This document shows positions 46,801-55,907 of a DNA stretch of 55,907 nt, piece by piece; the first letter of the stretch is position 1, and every line of letters begins with the position of its first letter. The notes under the pieces were generated by a model. That model saw only the letters and a list, made by a program, of their open reading frames with translations, ran no database searches and was not told the origin of the DNA. Source of the stretch: Phoronis australis (lineage: Eukaryota; Phoronida; Phoronidae); NCBI GenBank assembly GCA_002633005.1, contig NMRA01000001.1:4211180-4267086 (forward strand). Reading direction: 5' to 3'. Made by a program: the position numbers and the translations under genes.

Positions 46801-49800
46801 ATGAAGATGGACATATTTGTGGGAGCTTCTATGAAAGTGTCTCCCATTATCCATGTGAAGGGTTGTAAACCCTGCAAAATGCCTCTCTGTTGAATTTAAT
46901 TTGAATGCACAACCCATTTAACTGTATTCTATTTAACTCAACAAACTGCATTGTAAAATTTGTCACCTTTTGTTGATTTCTGTTACAAAATGGAATCTTT
47001 GTTTAGATTTGCAATCCATAAAATGAACTCTTTGGTAGAGAATTTAATCGCAAAAAGCTGCACCCATAGGATGAGAAAGGAGCGGTGAATAAATCAGCCA
47101 TCTGAACGACATCTTCAACACACAGCTCCGGTGTGTCCATAGTAATGGTAGTGTTTAAAATATTTGCAAAGATGACTAAATTACATTTGATAATAATCTG
47201 TTTGATCAACTGAGGCTGAGAGCATGCAGGGCTTGATTGGTGACAATTAACTCATCCCTGAGTGTCTGCTGTGGGTACAGGTACACCTTGTGTTCGCTGT
47301 TAATGATTGCGCCCTCTATAGTCTGTTTGATCAGCTGAGGCAGTGAGTGGAATTTGGTTTGTAACAAGTTATCTTTGAGTGTCTGCTATCGGTGCAGATA
47401 CACGTTGTGTTGGCTGTTGATAGAGCGCGCCCCCTGTAGCCTCACAGTTCAAACAACCTGTAATTGAGCTGCCATAATATCAATGTATTATCACCTAGTT
47501 AAACTGAGATAACCTTCAAGTGTTTGTTTTGAGACATGTTCACCTGTGGGAGATTAAGGTAAGTTAACCAGTACTGTGTAGGTAGTCATGACAAGGCCAT
47601 TAATACATAACACTTAAAAGCACGCTGTGCAGTAGTTGGCACAATTCTGACCATATATCTTGTACAGTCTGCAATCGACATGTAAGGTACAAATAATAGG
47701 TGTGCATGCGTTTGTATGCGCGTGTGTGCACACTTGTGAGTATATGTATATATGTATATGTATATATACATATACATATACACATACATATACTCACAAT
47801 ATATTCAGATTTTGATTATGAATGTATAATTGTGTATGCTACACTGCCTTTTTTCTTTTCAGACATTTGTCAATGATCACAGAATACCAGATCAGGTATA
47901 CATCCCTTTAGAGAATGAAGACACAATACGATTCGGCTATGATATCCTTCCTCTTAATTTGAGTCCTTTTTATTTTGTCAACATTGTTCCTGTCATGAAT
48001 GTTAAACAAATTTCAGTGGCATTAATTTCTGGGCTATACAGTTGGCTATGCGTTGGCTTATACAGCTGACCCAAAGTTTGTTACCTTGGTATTGGCCGTT
48101 TGTGTACTTAAGAAGGCTGTATTTTCATTTCACCTTTTGCCTCTGATAGGTATAAGGTATCTATTGTAGAACAAAATGTTGTCCCGTGTTGTTGAATTTG
48201 ATAACTTGTTTTTAAGGTAAACTAATGATTCATTGACAGTTGTCATTACTTATGTATTTAATCTGTAAACAAGTGTTATATAGCGCGTATGTTTCACCCC
48301 AAGTATATGGAGCTTTTGATCATCCAGCGTCTCCTTGTCTGCATTTTTCACTAGAAAACTTTTCTTGCATTGAATTTTGTGAGTATTTGCTTTGTAACTA
48401 TCACGATCATTTGAAACAGAAGATAGACATTGCATGCATTTAACCATTGTCCATTGTACTATAAATCTCTCCTTCATTTATTGCTGTTATAGCATGAAAA
48501 ATATGCAAAATTATTTTTGAAATGATATTAAGACAGGAAATTTAACTGGTTACTTAAGGGTGAAATCGTGGAGTTTCCACTGTAGTATTTGGCCTTTTAT
48601 TGGTGTTGAATCTGTAATTCTTATATTAGGCCAAGAACCACCGTGATTGGTTCTGGTCTTTTTTTTTAAAATTGAACCTTTGTCCACATTTTTGTGAAAA
48701 AATGTCACCTGATTCCACCTGAACTTTGTCCGTATCCATCTTTTATTTGTACTTTTGGCATCATCTGATGCCCACTGAAATGGGTCGGGATATTTCTGTT
48801 TCTTTTTAGCACAGTGCCACCTCATGTCATTTTTGAGGAGCATGTTTCAAAATGGATTGGACCTGGAACAGAACCAAATAATGCTATTTTTGGCCTTTCT
48901 TAAGTTTTGTTGCTTTAGTACAAAATTGCGATTACATGGTTAACCTTAACCCTCATCCACATTCTACTGTCTTTCGATTGGAACGTATCACTGGGGATAG
49001 CAACCCTGTCTCTGATCTCTCGACATCAGAGGCTGTTCACACCCGACCAATAGATTATCAGGTGAGTTGTGGCATAGACTTCTGCTTCTCGACTCTAGAT
49101 GTTGTTTACACCTGACCAATAGATTGTCAGGTGAGCTGTGACACTGGTTTTGATTTCCTGACACTAGAGGGCGTTCACGTCTGACCAATAGATTGTCAAA
49201 ACTTCTGTTCCTTGACACTAGGTGGCATTTACTCCCAACTAATAAGTTGTCAGGTGAGTTGTGGCCCTGACTTTGGTCTCCCGACATTAGAGGGCGTTCA
49301 CACTCAGCCAACAGATGTTAGCCTGACTTGTGACCCTGGCTTTGGTTTCCCAACATAAGAGGGCGTTCGCTCCCGGCTGATTGCAAATTGTGTTTCATGA
49401 CTGGCGTCACCGAGGGCAGTCTTACTGGATAAGCACATGATCAGAGGTCGGAGTTAAGACATGAACTCTGGATTGCTGACACCAGACAGCATTGAAACTC
49501 AGCCTGTAGATTTAGTGGAAACCGCATTTTGTTGATGAACTGTCCTTTTGAAATGTTGGTAAATGAGAGATAATATTTGAAGATATTACTCTGAAATGCT
49601 TTGAATCCCAAAATCATGGGTTCCACAATTACGGTACCTCCCTGAGGTCACAATCCTTTGAAAAAACAAAGTACATAATGGTGTCTTTCCTCTTGAGCAG
49701 AAATTCAATAAAATCTGACGAGAGGTCACCTGTAGATGTTAGTTGTTAAGATTTCACTTTTCTGGCGACACAGTGTCATTCATTTTAATGACTTAACTGT

Positions 49801-52800
49801 TATGGCATCTTTATAATATAGGCACTCTTATAACATGCAAGTAGCATAGACTTGTAGACTGCAGTAACAGCTACATCAGTAAAGAGCATATGTTTTTAAG
49901 AGACGGTTGATAGTTATTCACCAGAGCGTAACTGAGTTGACTTCAGTAATGGAAAATCTCCCTGATGAGGTTGCACTCAGTGCCGGTAAAGCACTGTGTG
50001 TTTATGTGTATTTATGTATTGATGTGGCGGTCAAAGCAATACCGCATAACTGTAAGCATTGCGCTTGTACAATATCTGTCGGGCCGTACAGGTTTTAAGG
50101 CACGCGCGCATGAAGGTTCAGTGTTCAAAGACAGTCATGGCCATTTTCCGATATAACGGGGACAATGAACTATGCTTTATTGCTAAATAGCGGTAGACTG
50201 CTTGTTAGGCGCCACCTATAGTCCAGTTCTGTGGTTTGAGAGGAGATCTATGGCATTGGGATTTCAGTGGGTTTTTTTCTGAATTCTTTGCCATCGTCAT
50301 GCTGTGCAGACGGATATTTTCAAAAATATCTAAATATAGTCCTGTGGGCCTATTTTGGAGACAAGTACAAATTTGTAAGATTTGTTGGGTTCCCAAAATT
50401 TGCCGCCTTAACTAGAAACAGACCTGTCTACAAAATAAACCTAAATAAGGATACCATTTGTGTGTTAAATTCCCTTAGCTACCCATCTTGTTTATTACTT
50501 GTCATTCAGTGTCAATATCCCTGTCTGACTCACATATTCCATTTATAGGACTCGGTTTCTGGAAGTTCATTGGTGTTTATATTAAGGGACCTAGACAGGT
50601 AAAAAAATGCGCTGGAACTAGGTGTAATCATCTGTCTACATACTATGATTTGTTTGGATGTATTGCCAGTCACCCATGTTTTTGGAGTCAGTTACGTACC
50701 TCTTCTGTTCCAGCCCTGTTTACAGGAAACAACAATAAAGCTGTCCATTTCTAAAGGCCATCCGTCTGCCACTCCCACCACTCTGTCAGCCAATCGCACA
50801 TTTGCAGACGATCAGAAGGAGGAGTCAGACTATGACAAGACAGCCCAGTGGAAGTCTGCACCAGACAAGGCACGAGGTGCTCCAGAATCATTGACAGATT
50901 TATATGTAGATGAAGCTTTGTCTGGCCAGGATAGTCATGGTACATATCAGACTGTTGAAATACTGCTCTTAATTTTTAATTACTAGCACCTAATATGGAA
51001 ATTCTCTGACATGATTTATGTGACCAGGTGCAACTATGCTCAACTTCACAACTTTCTATCAGGAAAAATGAAAATTGGTCACAATAATGTGTACAGCATT
51101 GTGTCATTTTATATTCACTTTCTAATTGAAGAGAGTTTAAGATTTTACCACAAACTCCCCTTTTCAACAAGTGATTTGTTTGTAAAGCTAATGTTCATAA
51201 TATGGAGGCTGACTCGCGTCAAGGTAAAAACAAATCCTAGCTGTCTTTTGGTTGGATACAGTCAATTTAACAGTATGTAGTTACAGTTATGAACTCTTTA
51301 ACAAAATTTCCTCTCTAAAAAAGAGGGAGTGCTGGTGGTGTAATTGCAATTCACGCTAGTAAAATTTACCATTTTATGGTTCACAGGGCAGTTTTTTGAG
51401 CTCGACGGTTCATGGCATATTTTTTCAGTCTCTACAAAATAGTTGTTATGCCATCATGCCCGCCGTACATCTTTCGGTGTGCCTTTCATCTGGTGTCTGT
51501 TGCTGTATCTCCAAAGCCCCTTGATACATGTTTGTGAAATTTTCATTCATGGTCCTGTCATGGATGGGATGGCACAAGCAAATTTTCGGATGGATCCGAC
51601 TATGGCTGTGCTATCTAGTGGCAATTTTTTACGTTTTGCAGTTCCTTGTCCAATTTTCATGAAAATTTGCAATTAGGTATTTATTAAGGAGACGACGACG
51701 ACAATGTCTTCCCATTTTCAAATGATTTCAATCTATTCTGTGGCACCTAGTAGCCATTTTACTGTTTTCATCTGTTTTGGTGTTCGCTTTTCAATCCTCA
51801 AGCCGCCCGAAGAATCATTATTAAAATTGGCAGATGTTTTCCTGTTGAGATGAACATTGTTGATCTTTATTTTCGGATGATTCCATGGTTCCAACTACTT
51901 GTGGCATCCCCTAGTGGTAATTGTTTGTATTTGAGGCTGTATCCTGTGAATATGACAACGGTTGACCAAGTCTTTTTGAGGAAACTGACCATCGCTGTCC
52001 CCCCTAGTGGAAGTTTATTTATTTTTTCATTTGCCTCTGTATTGTCGGAGTTTCTGGATGCATTCTCATGAAATTCAGTAAATATGTGTCTATTAAAGAG
52101 ATAGCGATAACTTTTTATTTTCAATCAGATTCTATATTCTGTGGCACCTTCTAATGGCAGTTTTGTTTTTTCTCGTCCGTGGATATATCTTTTTAATCTG
52201 GTGCATTTGTAGGAATGTCACAATGGATGACAACTTTTGGATGGATCCGATTACCATTGTGCCCCTTGGTTGAAATTTTAGTCTGCTTTTTCCTCTATGT
52301 CTTTGTAGTTCTTTGACGGAAATACATGTTACATGGCAAAAAGGTTTCCATTAAAGAAACAATTACACGACCATCCCATTTTCGGATGGATTTGATGCGT
52401 TGTGTCACCTGATGGCCATTTATATTTCTGGGTCTAGTTTTTGACTTCTGCTAATCTATCAGCTGGATCACTTCAAGAATCATCATTAAAATTTTGATTC
52501 ATGATTCTTCTGGGAAGTGCACAAATATACCGCTAGTTTGGGAGTGTCCATTTAAACAACAGACAATAGAGTCGTGTGTTAAACCAGTTGCAGATTACTG
52601 TTGGTGGTCAAACATTCGGACTAAAATCACAAATCATGGACTGCTTGAAAAGCACAATCACAATCAAGGCATGATCAATTTCCCAAGTCAGGGACAACAA
52701 AAATGAGCAAAAAACATTCTTCATCCTCTGTAAAAAGCTGTCGATGGTCTCAGCCTCTAAAGCTGTCTGAGATAACGTGGTTGTGTGTGCCCTGACCTGT

Positions 52801-55671
52801 TATGTTTTACAGCACGCCTCTCGTTAACCACATTTGTACAAAATTTCAGCTGTTGAGGACACTCCACAGAAGTCTGCCAAATCCCAGATTAAGTTGTGGG
52901 AAGAAAGATTGCTAGATAACAAGGAAGTTAAAATGGCTGACAGTAGGGAATTTCAAAAGGCTCAGACAGGTAAGAAGAGAATGGAAATATTTTTTTTGTG
53001 CATGCACGTATTCACAGTTAATTCTTCAAATTTTTAGCATGCAATGTGGTGGACGGGTGGAATTTTATTTTGTCAAGTTCATAACGAAAAATAAAAATTT
53101 TGAAAATTTTATGCTGTTGTTGGCCATGTAGTTGTCATAAAATAATGATTAGTCTACGCTTTGGTTATCCATAACAATTTAATCAGTATTTGGATAATAG
53201 AGAAAAAACTTGGTATTTTTGTTCAAAATATAAGAAGAATTACTGTAGGCCCATGCACATGTATCCAGAATAATGTGTTTTAAAATGAAAAAAATTTTAC
53301 TCTCATGACAAGTGTTTCAAATGTAGGCGCACGTCTAATCTTCTCACCAGGTGAAGGTATTTATCTCTTGTGTGAATATCTCAGACAGGGATTTTAATAT
53401 TTTTTGTGTATTTCTAATACTTTTTGTGCCATCCATCCGGCGTCCTGGCTTTCGTCCAGCATCCGCTGGCGTTTCTTTGATGTTTGTGAAATTTTGCAAA
53501 CATGTTCCTGTTATGCATAGTACAGTATGAGCAAATTTTTGGACGGATTCAACAGGTGCTGTGTCCTTTTCTGGCAGTTTTAGTTTTCTCCGTTAGCATC
53601 TATATCTAAAAAGTTCCTTGACAGATTTTGTGCAGTTTAGCAAGTAGGTTTCTATAGTGGAGACGACGGCACCTTTCCATTTTCAGATGGATTGTATGTA
53701 ATGTGTACTCCCTAGTGACCTTTTTTGTTTTTCTGTCAAGAAAGTGCTTGAAGAATCATTTTGAAGTTTCAGATGTGCTCCTATTGGCATGAGCACATTG
53801 ATTTCTGGGCAGGTCAAAGTGCTGTGGTGCCTCCAAGTGTCAATTAAGCTTATCGTTGCATGTGCCTCTATATCTACCAAGCCATTTAGCCCTCTGGCAT
53901 GCACATTCCATGTCACTCAGTTCCACGTAGCAAAATGGCTACCCTGCTATATGTATTCAAAGTCATGTGATAGCTAACCGCTGTCTCTCTCTCTATATAT
54001 ATATGTATTCTAGTCTACATTGTTTTGAAAATTATAGTTGTCTTTAATTAATTCTTGCTCACTTTGTCTTCTGTTCCATTCAGTCTCAATCTTTTTGCCC
54101 CCTGTTGGTCTTTACAGTTTCAACTCCTCATCCTATTATTTTGAAAGTAATTACAGATTTATCATAAATTTTCATGAATTGATGGAGGGACGACAGTTCC
54201 GTTTGATGCCTAGCATATTACAACAACAGTAGAGACCATTCTGGTCTGTTCTAGTGTTACAATCCAAGGCTTTGTACCTTGCTGTTTATACCTTTTGTTG
54301 TAAATTATTTCTTCAACCGTTTCAATCTCAACCATGGTTGTCCTGTTTCAGACAATGTCGCATGGGATATCACCAGGTCTCCTGAAAGACCTGACCAGCT
54401 AGACCTGTTGGACAATAACAATGAAGATTATGTTAGAAAGAGCAAGTGTACCTATATGGAGATATCTCATTTGGCTGATGACACACATGTGGTGCCCTCT
54501 GGTGAGCTGAAGGAGGAACAGGCAAATGTAAATGTGACAACAGAAGCACCAGGAACAGCCTTCACTGTCACTTTAGGTATGATGGCTAGTGAGTGCTGTT
54601 CACCTTTGGAAATGCAGCAAATTGCGTTTATTAGTCTAGACCACAGGATGTTTCATCGAAACAGGAACTCCGGTGTAAAACAGATATCCCAGAGTCGAGT
54701 AAAGACTCCTGAACCTTCAAAGCAGCTAACCAGCTTGAAAATCAGAAACCCCAGCCTTTAAAACAGGAATCCTGATATCGGACAGGAAACGCGGACCATT
54801 TTTTTCCGGTCCCCGGGGTGTATGTCTGATCCCTGGATTCTTGTTTTAAAGGTCGAGGTTACCGTTTTTCGGGCTGGCTGACTGTTTTGAGGGTGTGGGA
54901 GTCTGTTTTCAACTCCGGGTTATCTGTTTTCCTCCAGGGTTCGTGTTTTGGTGGAACATCCTGGACCAGATCATTTTGGATTACTTTGCGAGATGAAATT
55001 TCATAAAGTGTGTATGTCTTGAAGTTTATGCTTATTTGTTTTTTCGGTCCTTAAAAACTTGAGGCGTAATTTTTGGCGGAATTGGACCAAAGATGGTACT
55101 GTGGTAATCATTTTCTAAGAATTTTTGTCCTTTAAGGTATTCTGTAGAAACTTGATTTGTTGATAGATCTCACCAACCGCCATCTGGAGTGTGTCATCCA
55201 TTTCTCTTGACAACTTGCCGCTAATAAAACACTTTAGATTTTCGGATGATTTCTCTCTGTTGACAGACACTTTTGAAATGATTATCTTGTCAAGCCCATA
55301 TCTCACTCTGCCTTAACATTCTCGAGTTATTCGAGATTTGCTGACCTGATGACTTCTGGTGACCAATTTCTAAATTGCATGTTCAACAGTCAGGAGACAT
55401 ACTACAATTTCCGTGTCAGGCATCATGCACTAATTTGCCATGACAATTAGATTATTTTTGATGTGTACTGTCAATTGGAAGTCTGTGGATAGCCTTTTGA
55501 GTTGTACTATATAGCCCAACTTTGGTTTCTTTCTGACCAGATGGTGACGATAATGCTGTTATTGCAAGCTCTCCTGTGTCCGCCAACTTAAGTAACTTTT
55601 TGCCATCAAAGATCCGGCGAAGTTTTCGTGAAAGGGCAGCATCGAGAAAGGAAAAGGAAAGTGAAAAAGAG
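43795..55671 (+). CDS. CEP170: CEP170 (centrosomal protein of 170 kDa), N-terminal part, eight coding exons, gene continues right
   Basis: Exons: 43795-43920 (ATG at 43801), 45160-45249, 47863-47941, 48961-49061, 50726-50939 (or from 50714), 52850-52969, 54352-54576, 55541-55671. Phases join exactly, giving about 360 residues. Residues 1 to about 110 are a complete FHA phosphopeptide-binding domain with the CEP170 signature: GREEC (31-35), SRSVDKRHAVITYD (41-54), KDLSSVNGTFVND (63-75) and DTIRFGYDSTVFRLER, which holds the key Arg32, Ser41, His48 and Asn69 positions. The tail is polar and low in complexity, with IKLWEERLL, TEAPGTAFTVTLD (like the SFTIEF segment of human CEP170) and a basic PSKIRRSFRERAAS. 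The family marks subdistal appendages of the mother centriole and binds microtubules. Intron 3 is U12-type. The exon at 55541 ends at a GTCAGT donor in phase 0. Confidence 0.92.
44600..44995 (+). repeat. Minisatellite, about 32 bp unit, about 12 copies
   Basis: The unit resembles GACATCGTATTGTGTTAACG followed by TCATACCTGGA. It lies in CEP170 coding intron 1. Confidence 0.9.
45268..45515 (+). repeat. Minisatellite, about 35 bp unit, about 7 copies
   Basis: The unit resembles TAGTATTGCCCTTGTGTTAC followed by TCATCATAACTAAGT. It begins about 20 bases after the donor of the second coding exon but does not contain exon sequence. Confidence 0.88.
45516..47196 (+). other. CEP170 intron between FHA exons, middle part
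   Basis: No exon fits the FHA frame here. The DNA is unique and AT-rich apart from short T runs; several short open frames exist on both strands without recognisable content. Confidence 0.5.
47197..47446 (+). repeat. Tandem duplication, 125 bp offset
   Basis: Two copies share CTGTTTGATCA(A/G)CTGAGGC, GAGTGTCTGCT and TTGTGTT(C/G)GCTGTT. Each ends in a C-rich core (GCGCCCTCTATAGTC and GCGCCCCCTGTAGCC) that looks like a CTCF-type site on the minus strand. Confidence 0.8.
47734..47799. repeat. AT-rich palindrome, 66 bp
   Basis: TTGTGAGTATATGTATATAT at the left end is mirrored as its reverse complement at the right end (ATACATATACTCACAA), with few mismatches through a (TATG/CATA)n centre. It lies 63 bases before the third coding exon of CEP170 and could form a cruciform. 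Confidence 0.85.
47942..48960 (+). other. U12-type AT-AC intron in CEP170
   Basis: The exon ends TTCGGCTATG at 47941 and the intron opens ATATCCTT, the textbook minor-spliceosome 5' site. The 3' end is AC at 48959-48960, and a branch site AACCTTAACCC (48942-48952) lies with its branch A about 11 bases before it. Joining across gives FGY-D-STVFRLER, the expected end of the CEP170 FHA domain (human RFGYDTNLFTVVR). No GT-AG pair gives that junction. Confidence 0.9.
49000..49380 (+). repeat. Minisatellite that duplicates the donor of the fourth CEP170 coding exon
   Basis: The unit, about 69 bp, spans exon end and donor: CTGACCAATAGATTGTCAG|GTGAGCTGTG. The true junction is at 49061/49062. Copies follow at 49130/49131 (GTGAGC), near 49199 (donor lost), 49253/49254 (GTGAGT intact) and near 49321. 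The exon part CGACATCAGAGGCTGTTCAC reappears as GACACTAGAGGGCGTTCACG. Confidence 0.88.
49381..50713 (+). other. CEP170 intron after the FHA domain
   Basis: No further exon was accepted. A segment 50548-50596 is bounded by AG and GT but gives no sequence expected of the family and is not needed for the frame. Confidence 0.5.
51430..52500 (+). repeat. CCTAGTGGC-family repeats, plus orientation
   Basis: At least six subunits, with cores GTGCTATCTAGTGGCAATTT, TGTGGCACCTAGTAGCCATT, GGCATCCCCTAGTGGTAATT, TGTCCCCCCTAGTGGAAGTT and TGTGGCACCTTCTAATGGCA, each followed by the ATGAAATT-type block. CEP170 intron before exon 52850. Confidence 0.8.
53420..53920 (+). repeat. CCTAGTGGC-family repeats, plus orientation
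   Basis: Family segments occur in the usual order: GTGAAATTTTGCAAACATGT, TGTGTCCTTTTCTGGCAGTT, TAGCAAGTAGGTTTCTATAG, TACTCCCTAGTGACCTTTTT. CEP170 intron before exon 54352. Confidence 0.7.
54641..54964. mobile_element. Fold-back element with arms of about 130 bp built of short internal repeats
   Basis: The left arm 54641-54772 pairs with the right arm 54835-54964. Examples: AGGATGTTTCATCGAAACAG against the complement of GTTTTGGTGGAACATCCT, and CTTTAAAACAGGAATCC against GGATTCTTGTTTTAAAG. Within the arms an AAAACAG/AAATCAG phrase recurs about every 20-26 bases. The loop is about 62 bases and C+G-rich. No transposase is present. It begins 65 bases after the donor of the 54352-54576 exon. Confidence 0.8.
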
Positions 55672-55907
55672 GTCAGTATCAAACATTGGCGAAGTAATAC
55701 TCTGCTGGGAAGCTGTACTTGAAAAGTACCCTTTTTCGTCGCCGTTGGTGACGGCCGACGTGGAAGTGGCAAACAATTATTCTTCTTTAGTACAGCAGGT
55801 TTCACCAACAACTGATTCTGCTACCATCAGAATAGTGTTTGAATTGAATTTCTGAGCCAACACTGCGTCATCCTGCGACAGTCTCCCCGGAAGAGTGTGA
55901 TTGCTAT
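55672..55907 (+). other. CEP170 intron or exon continuation at the right edge
   Basis: After the GTCAGT donor the exon frame closes within about 60 bases, supporting an intron. Bases 55854-55907 are open in one frame to the end and could be part of the next exon, but no confident acceptor or similarity supports this. Confidence 0.4.

Noticed and set aside
47942-48069. Continuation of the FHA exon past FGYD (open to 48069)
   Set aside because: The sequence after FGYD does not fit the FHA end, while an AT-AC intron at 47942 gives the expected STVFRLER.
48988-49311. 107-codon minus-strand frame of repeated units
   Set aside because: It is the shadow of the 69 bp junction-derived array, whose unit length is a multiple of three.
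50548-50596. Possible extra CEP170 exon
   Set aside because: It has AG and GT borders, but the residues do not fit the family and the frame already joins 49061 to 50714/50726.
55115-55306. 63-codon minus-strand frame at the right end
   Set aside because: Lysine/isoleucine-rich and plausible looking, but without similarity I can name, and it lies in a CEP170 intron; a protein search would settle it.
1-55907. CRISPR arrays, operons, prophage or bacterial features
   Set aside because: The direct repeats are head-to-tail minisatellites without unique spacers, and the genes are intron-bearing animal genes.

Overview
The window is animal nuclear DNA. It is AT-rich, its genes are split by GT-AG introns, it holds one U12-type AT-AC intron, its promoters look metazoan, and a degenerate CCCTAA (TTAGGG-type) patch is present. 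The gene content fits an invertebrate deuterostome or similar bilaterian, but I cannot name the species from sequence alone. It is a draft assembly: an N gap lies at 7983-8369 and single N bases at 22116 and 33286.

Layout, left to right. (1) 1-2771: the last two coding exons of a phospholipase C beta-type gene (+ strand, entering from the left), split by an intron filled with degenerate tandem repeats. A long 3' UTR and intergenic stretch follows, with a MITE-like element at 6925-7181. (2) 7966-8460: an assembly gap between a G15 run and degenerate telomere-like repeats. (3) 9401-15159: a two-exon F-box/leucine-rich-repeat gene (+) of 642 residues, behind a tandemly duplicated promoter segment carrying a TATA box and a CRE. 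(4) 15160-18157: a convergent intergenic region. (5) 18158-34113: a complete 16-exon SDCCAG8 gene (-) of 720 residues, close to the 713 of the human protein; all 16 exons and their phases join without a break. (6) 34114-34304: a short shared promoter with ETS and NRF1 motifs. (7) 34305-55671: CEP170 (+), with a non-coding first exon, a 9.5 kb intron and eight coding exons that encode the FHA domain and the start of the tail; the gene runs off the right edge.

SDCCAG8 and CEP170 both encode centriole/ciliary-base proteins, and they sit head to head here exactly as in human 1q43-q44. A shared bidirectional promoter is the simple reading, and it is a deeply conserved microsynteny. AKT3, which lies next to SDCCAG8 in vertebrates, is absent; the F-box gene occupies that side.

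The most unusual content is in the introns. Nearly every large intron carries a minisatellite, and three arrays (SDCCAG8 exon 13 donor, CEP170 FHA exon acceptor plus start codon, CEP170 FHA-end exon donor) are tandem copies of the exon-intron junction itself, so they contain rows of decoy splice sites or decoy starts. A dispersed intronic repeat with a CTCF-like core (CCTAGTGGC / GCCACTAGG) lies in the sense direction of its host gene at nearly every copy. Two fold-back elements are also present.
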